This document shows, in pieces, positions 10,245 through 21,309 of a stretch of 64,000 nt of DNA. A model generated the notes under the pieces. That model was not told the origin of the DNA. It did not search any database and saw only the letters and a list, made by a program, of their open reading frames with translations. Each line of letters begins with the position of its first letter. Positions within the stretch are counted from its first letter, which is position 1. Both the position numbers and the translations under genes were made by a program. The stretch is from NCBI RefSeq assembly GCF_010183535.1, contig NC_071329.1, forward strand, positions 17,560,879 through 17,624,878, written 5' to 3'. The DNA comes from Caenorhabditis remanei. Lineage: Eukaryota > Nematoda > Chromadorea > Rhabditida > Rhabditidae.

Positions 10245-11695
10245 ACACGGTCTCCTACACGTGAAAAATTTTATTAATTTGCACGTCGTCTGCGTCTCTC
10301 ACAGTGATTTTTATCTCTCGTTTTCTCTTTTATGACGTAATTTTAAACGATCTGGTGACCTGGAAGAAGATGGATTTTGATTGATTTTTATAAAAAATAG
10401 ATGGAGGAAGACATTCCCAGCATTTTCATATATTAAACATATATTTCTGCTGTCTATGGAGCTCAATATCTCTTGTGTAATCGAATTGATTGTTATGACC
10501 CGTTTTCGGAGATGTAGTCTACTTTTCGTTCAGGATTGGATGGAAGGCTGTTAATGAAGCCTACCGTAACAATTCTCTGAACCGATATCGTTCAGAAGAA
10601 TATCAGAAGGAGAAAAAAATCAGGAATTATGTAGATAATATGATGATTTTACACTGTCAATGACCTAATTACGATGTATTTCAAAAATCGCTTGCCATGA
10701 GTTTTTAGATCTGAAATTAATCAGTTTGCACCTTGAAATTTTGATTTTAGGCAAAAACTGAAAAAGTTGATTCAAAAATTCAATTTCAGTACAAAAATAC
10801 GATTTTTTCGCACTTTTTGGCAAAAATCTTGAAAACAAAATGAAAAATCAAAAATGTGGCGCCTTGCAAAGATTCTAAATTTTATTCTGATTCGAATGAG
10901 CCATAAATCGAGAATTTTCGTTGAAAAATAAAAAAGTAGATGCATATATAAGAATTACTACTCAGTCGATGGAACATCTTAAAACTAGATCAACTTTTTT
11001 ATTTTCCAACGAAAATTCTCGATTTATGGCTCATTCGAATCAGAATAAGATTTAGAATCTTTGCAAGGCGCCACATTTTTGAACTTTGACCTAATTCTTG
11101 AGAAAAAACGGAAAATGTGCAGAAAATTTGCCATTTTGAACTGCCATCGAAAATTGGGATCTGCCTTTTTGGTTTTGCTCTAGGAAGATTCATTCCACTT
11201 GAATAATGATCAGATCAAGAATCTCTACAACCTCATGGAAACAGTTTTTAATCAAATGTGGTAATTAGGTACACAGTATCTCAGCTGACTGAATATTGGT
11301 TGAGAACGGAGTGTATAGGAACATAAAAAGATTTCCGGACGATTTTTCAGAATTAAGCGATCACTAAAAACTTGTTCAACAAAATTATAGCTCATGAACA
11401 ACAAATAGTCGATTACATTTCTCAAATTCGGTCAAGTTTCCCAGTTTTTCTGTTTCTCGTTCACTGGCTTCCAAAGCCTAAGTTCATATTACTATTGCAT
11501 ATCAAAATGTAGGGATTTTTTTCCTCTATTCGTTTTGAAAACTTCCAGTCAAGTTGATACTTTTCCGTAAAGCTAGAGCGTTTCAAACAATTGCCCTACT
11601 TTCTTTCTCAAAGATAGCCAAGGACAATACTCAGCGTGAAAGGTCAGATGATGTGGAAAATTATTTAGAATTTTTTACGCGTAGGAGACCGTGTC
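10245..11695. mobile_element. TIR element of about 1.45 kb with internal palindrome
   Basis: The left end ACACGGTCTCCTACACGTG and the right end ACGCGTAGGAGACCGTGT are inverted copies, each followed inward by AAAAAATTNTA-like AT-rich sequence. Inside, 10851-11083 is a near-perfect palindrome: AAATGTGGCGCCTTGCAAAG at the left and its inverse at the right, separated by a short spacer. A plus-strand frame at about 10535-10664 (IGWKAVNEAYRNNSLNRY...) is coding-like but isolated. No transposase is seen, so the element is non-autonomous. Confidence 0.55.
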
Positions 11696-12339
11696 AGTAA
11701 AAACTTATCAACATCTTGATCAAGATCATTATCAGATCTTTATCGAAAGGTCATCGCTCTCATTTTTTTCTCTCTTGTCTGATTGCACTTTTCTGTAATT
11801 GTAAGTAAGCACGTGAGCTGCCAAAAATGCCAAATTTGTTTTCAGTGTCAGAATTGACTTCTAACTTCCGGTTTCAGAACCTGACGTCCGACTTCCTTTT
11901 CCAAAAATTTTACTTCCCCACAGCTCTGGGACAAACCTCTGATAATAGTCAGAACCCCTGGAGAAACTCATCAAATATATATTTTTTCTCCCTGAGAATG
12001 GTCGAAATTTCAAAGTGGTCACTGGTGGCCGAACTTTTTGGTTTTGGGTTTCTAGACCACGGAAAGTGTTTCCTCTGCCGTTTAGCCATTATTGTTTAAA
12101 TTTTATTTTGAAAATGTACACCGATGAGAAATAGTTTCCCATTCCAAATGCGATCAGATTTTTCAATGTTTCAATATTTTATGGGAGCATGCAGTGAATA
12201 TATTTGATAATTTATAAATTTACAGTTTTCATTACCCATCAACAACAGTAATAGAAAAATAAAAGATAATTGTTACGCGATAAGCACAGGAGCACTGTAA
12301 AACAAATCTATAGTTGTCTCTTTAAGTTTCTCACGCTGC
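11696..12339. repeat. intergenic; short CGGAAGT-family remnant 11850-11940
   Basis: Contains TTCTAACTTCCGG, GACGTCCGACTTCC and CCCCACAGCTCTGG, the edge word of the CGGAAGT family. Nothing else was recognised. Confidence 0.5.
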
Positions 12340-12876
12340 TTACCAAGAAAGAACGTGGATTTTACTTTTCTTTCCGTCATATTCTCCATTAGTTCCAACC
12401 AGTTTGCTTGGACTATTGCCCGTTGGGTGGTACGTGAACCCAGTTGGGTATTTTGTCACATACCACTCCTTGTTCTCACACATCATACCGAAAAGTATAA
12501 AAATATCCACAGGTAAACCAGTTTCCTCTCCCTCAAATGGATACGGAAAGAGTGCCTAAGTAAGTCCTTATTATTTGTAAACGTCCTGAAAATTCACTCA
12601 CTGCAGTGGCTCTTGGAGCTCCGTCATCCAACACGATTTCACTATCTTTAAAATAAAATGCAACGTGAGTGAACCTTTTTGAACCGCAGGTGATGTTTCT
12701 ATCACACCCAGCTCCTTCGGTAAACAATATTTCATCGTCATCTGAGACATTTTGTGAAATGTTCTTCCGAATAACTATTTAAGAATATATTTTCTCTTAC
12801 GGTTGGGGGACTGAGGATCTTTAAGTTCAAGAATGTTTGGGCATTCGCAAGATGTTGCAACACTATTGATTTTCAT
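12340..12876 (-). CDS. DUF281-like (Cys-rich, secreted-type) nematode protein
   Basis: Minus-strand exons 12801-12876, 12602-12774 and 12340-12555 join in phase 1/0 to 154 aa from ATG 12876. Paired cysteines (SCECPNILE; GAGCDRNITCGS; MMCENKEWY) with C-x4-C and C-x3-W spacing resemble DUF281, a family of nematode extracellular proteins of unknown function. A typical family member should begin with a signal peptide. A good one (MNYSVFLSVFLAV) starts at 12914 but is out of frame by two and hits TGA. Either a small indel has killed the gene or an N-terminal exon was missed. The assignment is inference from the cysteine pattern only. Confidence 0.5.
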
Positions 12877-12914
12877 ACAGCAAGAAATACAGAGAGAAAA
12901 ACAGAATAATTCAT

Positions 12915-15033
12915 TTTAGCTAGTTGTTAGATATTCTTTGTGAACTATGTTTTCCCGTTTTTATAGATTTTTGAATGATCTCTTGGTAATATGTTAATGA
13001 ATATGTAGATTTGAATCGATTTGCATATGAAGTATCAATAGTTCAGAGAACAATGAATATTAATAAATGTGTTCTGTACTTTCAATTTCTGATATTCTAA
13101 TTTTCGAATTATTCGACGATATTGAAATATTATCGGCCAGTAAAAAATTGTCACCGGGTTTCTTGTTGGTTTTATTGCCGGAGTAGCACACTACCTGTAG
13201 ATCACCCGATTATTTGCTGAGAGTGCTAATTGGAAGTGTCAGATGACAGTAAGGGAACAACGACGAGGCAGAATGCCCGTGTTACCCCACAAGATTAATA
13301 CAAGATAATCCACTTTCCCAGACTACTTTTCCCCGTTCACGGCGGGGCAGCGGCGACGCGCGGACTCCGCAGCCGAATTCCTCGGCCCCGATACGGCGGC
13401 GCGCGAAATTCAAACGCCAATTTTTTTCACAAAGCGCGCTGACAGGCTTTTCCACGTTTTCTGGCAAGTATTGGATATATTTAACACATTACAGGTGATG
13501 TTAACTGAAACAAGCGATTTTTCAATGTTGGAAATTGTGGAATAACAAAAAATCTCGATTATAATTACTTTTTATCAAAGAAAACGAGTATATTGAGAAA
13601 AAAAGTCATTTTCTCAAAAACTGGACTGGATTTTTTGCTGAAACAGTTTTTTAAAGTAAAATGAGGGTGTAGAATTCAATAAAAACATCAGTTTCAGTTC
13701 ATTGAAACATTCTGAAGGCTGTTTTCGTTGAAAATGTCGAAAAATTAGTGAAAAAAAATCATAAAATTTTTATTTTCTCAAAAACTGGACTGGATTTTTG
13801 TCTGAAACAGTTTTCTAGAGTAACACGAGGGTCTAGAATTTGATTAAAACATCAGTTTCAGTCTATTGAAACATTTTGATGGTCGTTTTTTCTTGAAAAT
13901 GTCGGAAAAATAGGGAAAAACAATGTATTTGTCTATTTTTTTCAAAAACTGGACTGGATTTTTTGCTGATACAGTTTTTTAAAGTAAAATGAGGGTCTAG
14001 AATTCAATAAAAACATCAGTTTCGGGCTATTGAAACATTTAGAAGTCTGTTTTTCTTTGAAAATGTCGAAAAATTTGAGAAAAAAACAATAAATTATTTA
14101 TTTTCTCAAAAACTGAACTGGATTTTTTTCTGAAACATTTGTCTAAAGTAAATTGAGGGTCTAGAATTTGATTAAAACATCAGTTTCAGTCTATTGAAAC
14201 ATTTTGAAGGCCGTTTTTTGGAAAATGTCGAAAAAATAGGCAAAAATGATTTTTTTTTTCAAAAACTGGACTGTATTTTTTGGTGAAACAGTTCCGTATA
14301 GTAAAATCAGGCTATAAAATTTAATAAAAACATTAGTTTCAGTCGATTGAAACATTTTGAAGGCCTTTTCAGTTTATTTCTCACATCAGCACAAATTGCT
14401 TAGCCCTCACACTTAATTTTCCATATGCGTTCTCTGAATTAGTGTTTTTATTTTCGTTCAAAGCAATTTTTGCCGATAAAGTCTTTTTCTCACAAAAAAA
14501 ACCACATTTTATCATTTTTTATGTGGTTTTCTGCATTTAAAAACATTTTTATATCATTTTCGGGTTACTGTATACACTAGTCCGCAAACACCGTGTGAAG
14601 TGTACACAACTTTTTCGGCTGAGTATTTAATGCGGATTTTTCTAGGCCACGCGTCGCCGCAGCCCCGCCGTGCCGTTAGCGAGTGGTGTCTGACCAGTCC
14701 TCATTCTACTGGTCCTGAGACAGTCTTGATAGATAAAATCATAAAAAGAGGGTGACTGAGTAGATGCCTACGAGAAGAAAACTGGTTTAGATGAGCAGAT
14801 GAACAGTGTTTGCTTGCAAAAACATCGCAAAACCCTCTCGTTCGAGTAATTCAAATACGACAACATTGGAAGATTAGGGGTCTCACACCTCTAGTACGGA
14901 GACCATCTGTGACTGAGACTGCATTCTCATACTGTCTGCTTTCTGCTCATTTTTTCCTTTTTCCTATATTTCTTTCTATTTTGTTCTCTCCGTGGACTAA
15001 TTTGTTATGTTTTCAGTTTCCAACTCATCCCCA
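12915..15033. repeat. 163-bp satellite flanked by inverted GC-rich repeats
   Basis: Five copies of a unit of about 163 bp: the word CTGGACTGGATTTTT (or a close variant) falls at 13621, 13786, 13949, 14113 and 14266. Each copy also contains GAGGGTCTAGAATT and ATCAGTTTCAGT...TTGAAACATT. The array is bracketed by GC-rich inverted sequences: ACGGCGGGGCAGCGGCGACG near 13340 and the inverse CGTCGCCGCAGCCCCGCCGT near 14652. No gene is supported; an 88-codon ORF at 14810 lacks family resemblance. Confidence 0.75.
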
Positions 15034-16842
15034 ATGCCCAAGAAATCTAACAGGCCGCTCTCATACGAGAGTTTGAAAAGTGTGCTATTACACATGGAAG
15101 CTAATCTCAGGTTAGTTACTTTTCAAATGATTGAACGTGAATCATTATCTCACAATAATAATCATTTGTGCAAGCCGAGCTAAAAAGGGCCGGCTCGTAT
15201 CTTGCTCGAAACGCATTATTATGAGCTGAAAAATATACCAAAATGTAGATCTCAACAAGTTCTATGTCTGTGATATAATATGGATCAAATGGCTATTTGG
15301 CAATGTGTCGTGGGCCATGTTAAAATTTATCTTTCTTACTTTTTTTGGACTGCGACGATTAAAATAGTGCAAATGAGTGTTTTAATCCATGCTACAATAA
15401 CCAAGTACACTGCCACATTGACCGGGCTAGTATGAATTTTTGGCTGGCTGTTTTTCTGTTTCTAGGTACTTTCCCCCCGCCCGCACATTGCCGATCCGGC
15501 CCGTAGTAGGTTAGTGACATAGTTCTCGCTGAGATCTACATTTTGGTATATTTTTCAGCTCATAACCATCATCTTTCAGATTCCGTTTATCCTTCAAACT
15601 CCCTGGAATCAGAACAGCTGAGAGAGCAACTCCGCTCCGAATCAGCTCTCTAACTCTGAGCTATTACAATATTGTTGTAGATGATATCGAGTACAGTGTA
15701 CTTGCCCAACGCAAGCACTCCAGTATGGAAGTGCCTAAACCATTCTCATGGTATCCCGTCACCTCTCGAGGTGCCATTTGTGATCGTTCGTGCCGCTTTG
15801 GTAACTATGATATAAACTTTTACGGAGGACTGGATTGGATTACCGAGGATGTAATGACTCCAGGGGATATGAGGATGGGGTGGTTGGAGACAGGATTGAA
15901 TGATCGAAAACGAAAAGAAAACGGAAAAACAAGAGGAAAACGGGATCAGCAATTGGCGGAGGACACTTTAGAAAAAATGATAGAAGATGCTAGACGTCTG
16001 CCAGAGAACAAGACTTCGCCAGAAGAAATCCTCAAGAAGTGGTACAGTACCACTATACAATTCACTATGAAAGGACGGACTTGCTATAAAACAGAAACCT
16101 TAACCTATGACAAAAAGTTAACCGAAGCGAAAAAGTATGTGGCAACTAGACTCTTTGGAAACAGAAGACATTCAATTATAGTGCGCCATTTCTATTTTGT
16201 TGAGGAAGAATCTGAAGTTGTTCGGTTGCCTTCTGGGTTCCTTCAATTCAAAATTCAATCATTGAAGACATGTACCAAACCTACCGCAGTTTTGAATTTT
16301 CTGGAGCCTATTCTGGATCCAGACAGTTTTCCATTGAAGAAAATATCGATGAATAGTGCGTATAGCGATTTCGAGAGAGAAGATTTTGAACACTCAGCAA
16401 TACATAATGCGAAGAAGTTGATTTTTGGAAGATTTTCGACGATATCAGTGTTGAAAAACCTTCAAAATGAATTTGTAGCAGTAGAGCTTGGAGACTTTAC
16501 AATTCAAAATTTGATGGATCTTTTGAATCATTGGATAGCAACCAAACGGAAAATCGGAAGTATTTTTCGATGCAGTTACGAGAGGGAGGAAGAGATCACA
16601 AGACTATTCAATTTGCTCCAAAATCGTTTTGGTGTAGTACATCATATTTCAGGGGATAGTTGGTAAGCTTTAAATTGAAATTAAATAAATTTGAAAATGA
16701 GTCCAATTTTAGGGACAACTTCTCGTCACACAACATGTGGATCCCTATAAACGAGACTTCGCAACTTCGTGTATTCAGTGGAATTCGGAAGACTTCCGTT
16801 TCACAAAGTTGGAGAGTCTACATGAAAGTTATTCATATTTGA
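15034..16842 (+). CDS. DUF3557-type nematode protein
   Basis: Exons 15034-15110, 15580-16662 and 16713-16842 join in phase 2/2 to 429 aa. The N-terminus MPKKSNRPLSYESLKSVLLH and the C-terminal WIPINETSQLRVFSG match my knowledge of the DUF3557 family. The central part is highly charged, with a Lys/Glu-rich stretch at about residues 115-160 (RKRKENGKTRGKRDQQ). The C-terminus ends just after the family's last conserved strand, unlike the copy at 5.5 kb. Intron 1 carries an ACCAAAATGTAGATCT foldback, as does an intron of the other copy. The exon 1 ATG follows a TTTTCAG acceptor, so the transcript is probably trans-spliced or has a 5' UTR intron. Molecular role unknown. Confidence 0.75.
15215..15560. 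repeat. foldback repeat, ACCAAAATGTAGATCT family
   Basis: Left word ATACCAAAATGTAGATCTC, right word GAGATCTACATTTTGGTAT. Lies within intron 1 of the DUF3557 gene. Confidence 0.75.
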
Positions 16843-17566
16843 TACCTGTCCTCTAATCACGCACCTGTCCCATTTCAAACTAAATTGCATTTATTGAATT
16901 TATAAATTATTCTAATTTATTCAATTATACTTATGTACTTTACTTTTTGGTATTCATTATTTATTCAATGTCTTTGTATTTTTTTCACTCAAACAATTTT
17001 TAATTCTAATGTTTACTCAATTGTTCATGTTTTATGATAAACAACTATAATTAACCAAAAAATACCTAAATTATGTGTTTCGTGTAAAATAGTGTTGGCA
17101 ACTTGTTACTGTTTTCGAAAAAAGTCGGAATTTTCTGATTGCCTTCATGTGTTTCTGGATTAGTTTTATCAGTTACCAAGAAACCTTATTACTCCAAAAT
17201 CTAACTTTAATGCGTTAGCGCAACGGAAGAAGCGTCTTCTGACGGCTACTGTGCGCGTTTCACCGAAAAAAAAAACTTTTTGGAGATTGGGGGCATTTTC
17301 GAAATTTTATTGTTATAAAACCCCAAAACTTCACTGAATTCGGTAGAAAACGGCTGATTGAGTAAATTTTGTATAGTTTACAAAAACTTTTTTTGCTATG
17401 CGCCTTTAAGTTACAGTAAGAAAACCTTTAAGTTACAGTAAAAAAAACGGGGATATCGATCCTTCATATCTGCACGCGTTCTGAGTCATTGGGTCGTTGG
17501 CTCATCTCCACTTCTGCTAGCACTGTATGCCTTCTGAATTGTCACGTTTTTCATGTCTCTATTACC
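16843..17566. repeat. intergenic; dispersed repeat 17215-17440
   Basis: The segment GCGTTAGCGCAACGGAAGAA...TACTGTGCGCG, ending ATGCGCCTTTAAGTTACAGT, matches a second copy at 50.24-50.44 kb in the same order. No gene is seen. Confidence 0.55.
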
Positions 17567-18602
17567 CATCCGCCGGTGGCTGACCGCTCGCTCAAAGTTC
17601 GGCCCGGGGACGAGGTGTGGGTCTCACTGGGTAACAGCGATGAACCTCGCGAAAACGCGCTCCGTTGATACGAGAGCCGCGTCGCCTCGAACGGAAAAAG
17701 CCGCGACGCGGCGGACGGCGCTGGGCGCTATGAGAAATCAGCTTTTTCCACTGAAAACATAATAGAAACGTGTCTGTTTTGAAGAAAAAAAGTCAAAATC
17801 AATTAGAATTACATTTTCCTGTTTCAGGAAACATCATTTTGAATGTACTGACTTTGAAAAATGCGAGAAAGACAAATAATCTTTAGGAGATTTTAGACAC
17901 TGAAAACTGTGAGAATACTAATAGCTGGTGGCGTTTACAACAAAAAACTTTCGAACAACATCAATTTTATTAAAATAGTAAAACAAAAACAAAGAAAAAT
18001 AAGAGAAATAATGAAAAATTTACACTGAATTTCGAAGAAGCGTTGTTGGTGTGAAGTTGCGCCGAAGATTCGCAATTTCAGCTGCTGCCAAGACGTAGAA
18101 GTAGAAACCTGAATGTTTTATTCATGAATCTACGGGAAAACTGTCTAAACGGAAAAAATACGTGGAAAAAATAACCTGAAATGTTCGCCTTGACTTGTTC
18201 ATTGATAATGTCCACTTTTCGCTGCATTAGTTGACTGAAAAAGATTTTTTTCGGTTCTGTAATAATATTTCGAACGAAAAACAAAGTAAATGTACGAAAA
18301 GTCGGTTTTAAACAAGAAAAAATGAAGAAAATTGAGCTTTTTTGACGAAAAACGAGCTTCGCGGCTTATCACTTGAAGGGAGCCGCGACGCGCACGCAAC
18401 GCATCTCTCTCGGTGTCGATTTACGAGATTGAATTGAGGTTCATCGCTGTTACCCCGTGGGGTCTCGACGCGACTACCGTAGTATAAAACTTTTTCATGG
18501 CGAAAGTACGGTCAAGAGCCGCCGTAAATCAAAATTCCGCAACGAGACCCACTCCGCGTCCCCGGGCCGAACTTTGAGCGAGTGGTCAGCCACCGGCGGA
18601 TG
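17567..18602. mobile_element. TIR element (1036 bp) with captured host-like exons
   Basis: The left end CATCCGCCGGTGGCTGACCG and the right end GTCAGCCACCGGCGGATG are inverted copies. Homology extends inward for about 80 bp (CTCAAAGTTCGGCCCGGGGA and its inverse). No transposase is seen. The interior contains two minus-strand exons in phase (18020-18234). The arrangement resembles Pack-type gene-capturing DNA transposons. Confidence 0.65.
18020..18234 (-). pseudogene. two captured 3'-terminal exons of an unknown gene
   Basis: Exon 18176-18234 (acceptor TTTTTCAG) joins exon 18020-18108 in phase 1 and ends at TAA. It encodes a C-terminus reading QLMQRKVDIINEQVKANISG then FYFYVLAAAEIANLRR and FTPTTLLRNSV. 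The intact acceptors, donor and stop argue that this came from a real gene. No upstream exons are present inside the element. I do not recognise the protein. Confidence 0.5.
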
Positions 18603-18711
18603 AATAATATTGATGAAATAACCAAGATTACAATTAGTTTATTGGTTTTCTACATACGATTTTCAACATTAAAATGAGTAAATTATAAAAAAATACAGAA
18701 GGGAACATTAA

Positions 18712-19182
18712 TTAGTGAATGCGTAGCCATAGAGAACCATCATTGTACTCATGCGTGTTGAATTGACAGTCACAACAACATCCATTGAAACACGTGAGAA
18801 GATGGTTTTTGATGAATGGAGTGTTGTTTGTCGAGTGATTTCCTCTTCCGGTAATCACTTCAACCTGTTTGATATTCCTTCTTCTCAAAACACTAACAAT
18901 CTCCTGGATGTATTCTTCTGCTTCATCAACCATCATTCCATGTAAATCATACTTTCGAAATGTTTCGTTATGATCCCGATTCCATTGTTTGACTATTCCA
19001 TTGATCTCATCCTCTATTTTCTTCCGTTCATCACAACCAAATGTTTCTTTCCGTTGATCATGAAGTTTCGAGAGATGTTTTTGGAAAAGTCGTTTTTCTT
19101 TTTTCGAATCCTTCAAATTGTCTGAGGTTTGCCAAGTTTTTTTGGAGAATCGGTGGGAATTTCGGAAAGTTTTACGAGCCAT
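18712..19182 (-). CDS. Smr (MutS2 C-terminal) domain protein, single exon
   Basis: Intronless minus-strand gene of 156 aa starting at MARKTFRNSH. A basic, helical N-terminal half (Lys-rich, residues 1-72) precedes an Smr domain at about residues 78-155, with the signature YDLHG (78-82), then VDEAEEYIQE, then VEVITGRGNHS (107-117). Smr domains are known nucleases or nucleic-acid-binding modules; the LDxH and GxG elements are both present here as YDLHG and TGRG. The Cys-rich CFNGCCCDC insert at 131-139 is unusual. An upstream in-frame ATG at 19284 would add 34 residues, but that extension is not domain-like, so ATG 19182 is preferred. Repeats flank the gene on both sides. Cellular role is inferred from family only. 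Confidence 0.8.
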   Translation of the reverse strand: MARKTFRNSHRFSKKTWQTSDNLKDSKKEKRLFQKHLSKLHDQRKETFGCDERKKIEDEINGIVKQWNRDHNETFRKYDLHGMMVDEAEEYIQEIVSVLRRRNIKQVEVITGRGNHSTNNTPFIKNHLLTCFNGCCCDCQFNTHEYNDGSLWLRIH

Positions 19183-20501
19183 GAATATAGTAGGGAAGTG
19201 AGTATAGGTATAGAGAAATCGATAGTGATGTCGTGCGACTTTGTAAAAGATTGAGAATGAGCATTCGTCTCGGTGGAAACGCATCTTCTCATTTAGTCTT
19301 TATTGATCCCTTGAGCGCAAACTCGTTACATGTTAAAATACGCGGAAGGTTACTCACACTACACAAATGCGTCATACTGTATAGTTTCCAAAGGGAGAGT
19401 AGCGGAAGCAATTCACATGGTCATTTTCAGTCCATATGAATTCAAATTTTGTTCCCGCGAAACCGGAAGTCTAGTGAAGCGCGTTTGCAGACCACTTGGC
19501 AGGCTGAGTCGCCACTCAGCCAAATTGAGTTTTTATGCCATCAACTTTTGGCAACTTTTTTTCGGAGCGCAGATTCCTAACATGGACTTTCTATGACCCT
19601 GTAACTATTCAACTCGCTACATCGATCTGCTGAAGCACGGGTTTGGGGATGAGCTCATAAATTAAACGCGCTCCACTAGACTTGGAGACAAATTCAGAAT
19701 TTAATTTTTTTTCCTTGCCAACTATGCTCAATAAAATGTCACTGTGTCCACTGTCTTCTGTCGAAACTTTAAGCCTAACACGGCTCTTTAGTTTTCTCAG
19801 ATTTATAAGGAATATTTAATCCATACAAAGTGTATATTTTCAGGTCGAAACTGCTCTCTTTCGCTCACAGTCTCGCACACAATTCCTAGACCTGCAATCG
19901 TCGCCATAGTTGTCGTCGCGCCCGCCGTCTCTTCAAGTCAACGCTCTCTTGCCGCCGCCGTAAAACGACGCTCCGCCATTCCGCTCTACAGGCTCGGCGC
20001 CACTAATTCGCACCCACTAACTCCGCCCACTTTTCGCCCTATATAAGCTGGCATTTTGCTCATTCTAGGCAGTTCCTACGGGGTTTGTCCCGAAACCATT
20101 TTCCTCCTTGTTTTCAACTTTTCATTCCTTTTTTGTAAACCTAAAATTTCCTCTATTATAAATTCACAACACTGCGCCGCATGGCTTTAAAGGCGCATCT
20201 AATTTGTTCAAAATGGTCTTGAAGCGAAAAACATTATTTGCATTTATTTTTAGACCTGCAAAGCTCGAAAACGCGGTATTTGATCTTTTTCGACTACGAG
20301 ACCACTCCGCGGAATTTCTGATAAATTAGATGCGCCTTTAAAGCCATGCGGCGTAGTGTTGTGAATTTATAATAATAAACTAGTAGTTGAGTACAAAAAT
20401 CTTACGTTGTTACGCTGTTAGTTAAAATAAAGAATTTCAAAAATGAACGCTTCATTCAATTCATCAGTACAGTACACTTCATTCAGCAATTCTCATTTCC
20501 A
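19183..20501. repeat. intergenic; dispersed repeat, promoter-like GC-rich block and MITE
   Basis: 19440-19545 is a copy of the GCGCGTTTGC 120-bp family. 19840-20100 is GC-rich, with a clear TATA box (CTATATAAGC near 20039), and could be a solo LTR or an orphan promoter; no ORF follows. 20156-20372 is a MITE with nearly perfect 50-bp arms (TTCACAACACTGCGCCGCAT and inverse). No gene is supported. Confidence 0.5.
20156..20372. repeat. MITE, 217 bp, near-perfect arms
   Basis: Left arm TTATAAATTCACAACACTGC...GGCGCATCTAATT, right arm AATTAGATGCGCC...GTGTTGTGAATTTATAA. The arms differ at very few positions, which suggests recent spread. Confidence 0.8.
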
Positions 20502-21309
20502 TCACAAATATGAATTTCCACTTGATAACAGTCCTCCAGTTGTTCTATTTCCTTCCTTTCCGGTAGAAGTCTTTCCAGTTTTCATTGGTTTCGCATCACC
20601 ATCCACCTTCTTCAACTCCTCTACCGCACCCACCACATAATGGGCCTCTCTTCGTCTATGATCTCCTATTCCTATATCTTTATGTCTTCTTTTGATGAGA
20701 CAACTAAAAAGCACGATGATAACGATAATGGAAATCAAAACTGCGACTTCGGTGCAAAGAATGAAAAACCAGCTCTGAAAAAAACATTTAGTTAGAAAAA
20801 ATTGGAATACGCTTTTTTCGCGATGAGGCCAGGACTACCAATGCAGCCGCGCTCTATTGACAAGAGGGGTACATTTTTTGCGTTACGGTGAATATTCGAA
20901 CTTGTTAGCATACTATGTCTATATAAATTCGAATGTTTACGGTGACGCAAAAAATGTACCATTCTTGTCAGTAGAACGGGGCTGCTTCGGTAGTCCTGGC
21001 CTCATCGTGTTACTTACCTGATAGTAAAACGAACAATAGTCGATAGTTTCACAACACAGTTTATATGAGCTCTTATTCTTGTCTCCACTTTCGTAATCCT
21101 TTGAATAGGTGACTGAAACAAAAGAATACTGAACTGATAAAACACAGAATGTTAGCTGCAAACAACAACTTACAATATTTGCAGATAAAATCTACTTTGT
21201 CTTGAATGGCCTTCTTTTGTTCTTCACTTCCACTCTTCAAAGTTTTTATCAATTCATCGCAGACCTGGTCTTTTGATTGAGGAGGCCTCCCAGTACCACT
21301 GAATGCCAT
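20502..21309 (-). CDS. small single-pass membrane protein, CC-E-C-Q-W family
   Basis: Exons 21174-21309, 21018-21112 and 20502-20774 (minus strand) join in phase 1/0 to 167 aa. The N-terminal 45 residues are polar and helical (MAFSGTGRPPQSKDQ...). Residues 64-80 read LCCETIDYCSFYYQSWF, followed by a helix of about 23 hydrophobic residues (VAVLISIIVIIVLFSCL), a basic stop (IKRRHKD) and a Gly/Lys/Thr-rich tail. Middle exon length (95 nt) and phases equal those of the paralogue at 9.3 kb. Intron 2 contains a complete MITE (20821-21007). The exon 1 ATG lies just behind a TTCTCAG acceptor, which may be a trans-splice site. Function unknown. Confidence 0.75.
20821..21007. repeat. MITE in intron 2 of the membrane-protein gene
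   Basis: Left CGATGAGGCCAGGACTACCA, right inverse GTAGTCCTGGCCTCATCG, with GGTACATTTTTTGCG words in both arms. A related copy lies at 28535-28735. Confidence 0.8.

Noticed and set aside
14810..15076. 88-codon plus-strand ORF
   Set aside because: Overlaps exon 1 of the DUF3557 gene in another frame and has no family resemblance.
19840..20150. Possible solo LTR or small-RNA promoter with TATA box
   Set aside because: No matching second LTR, primer-binding site or RNA structure could be seen, so it is mentioned only as a possibility.
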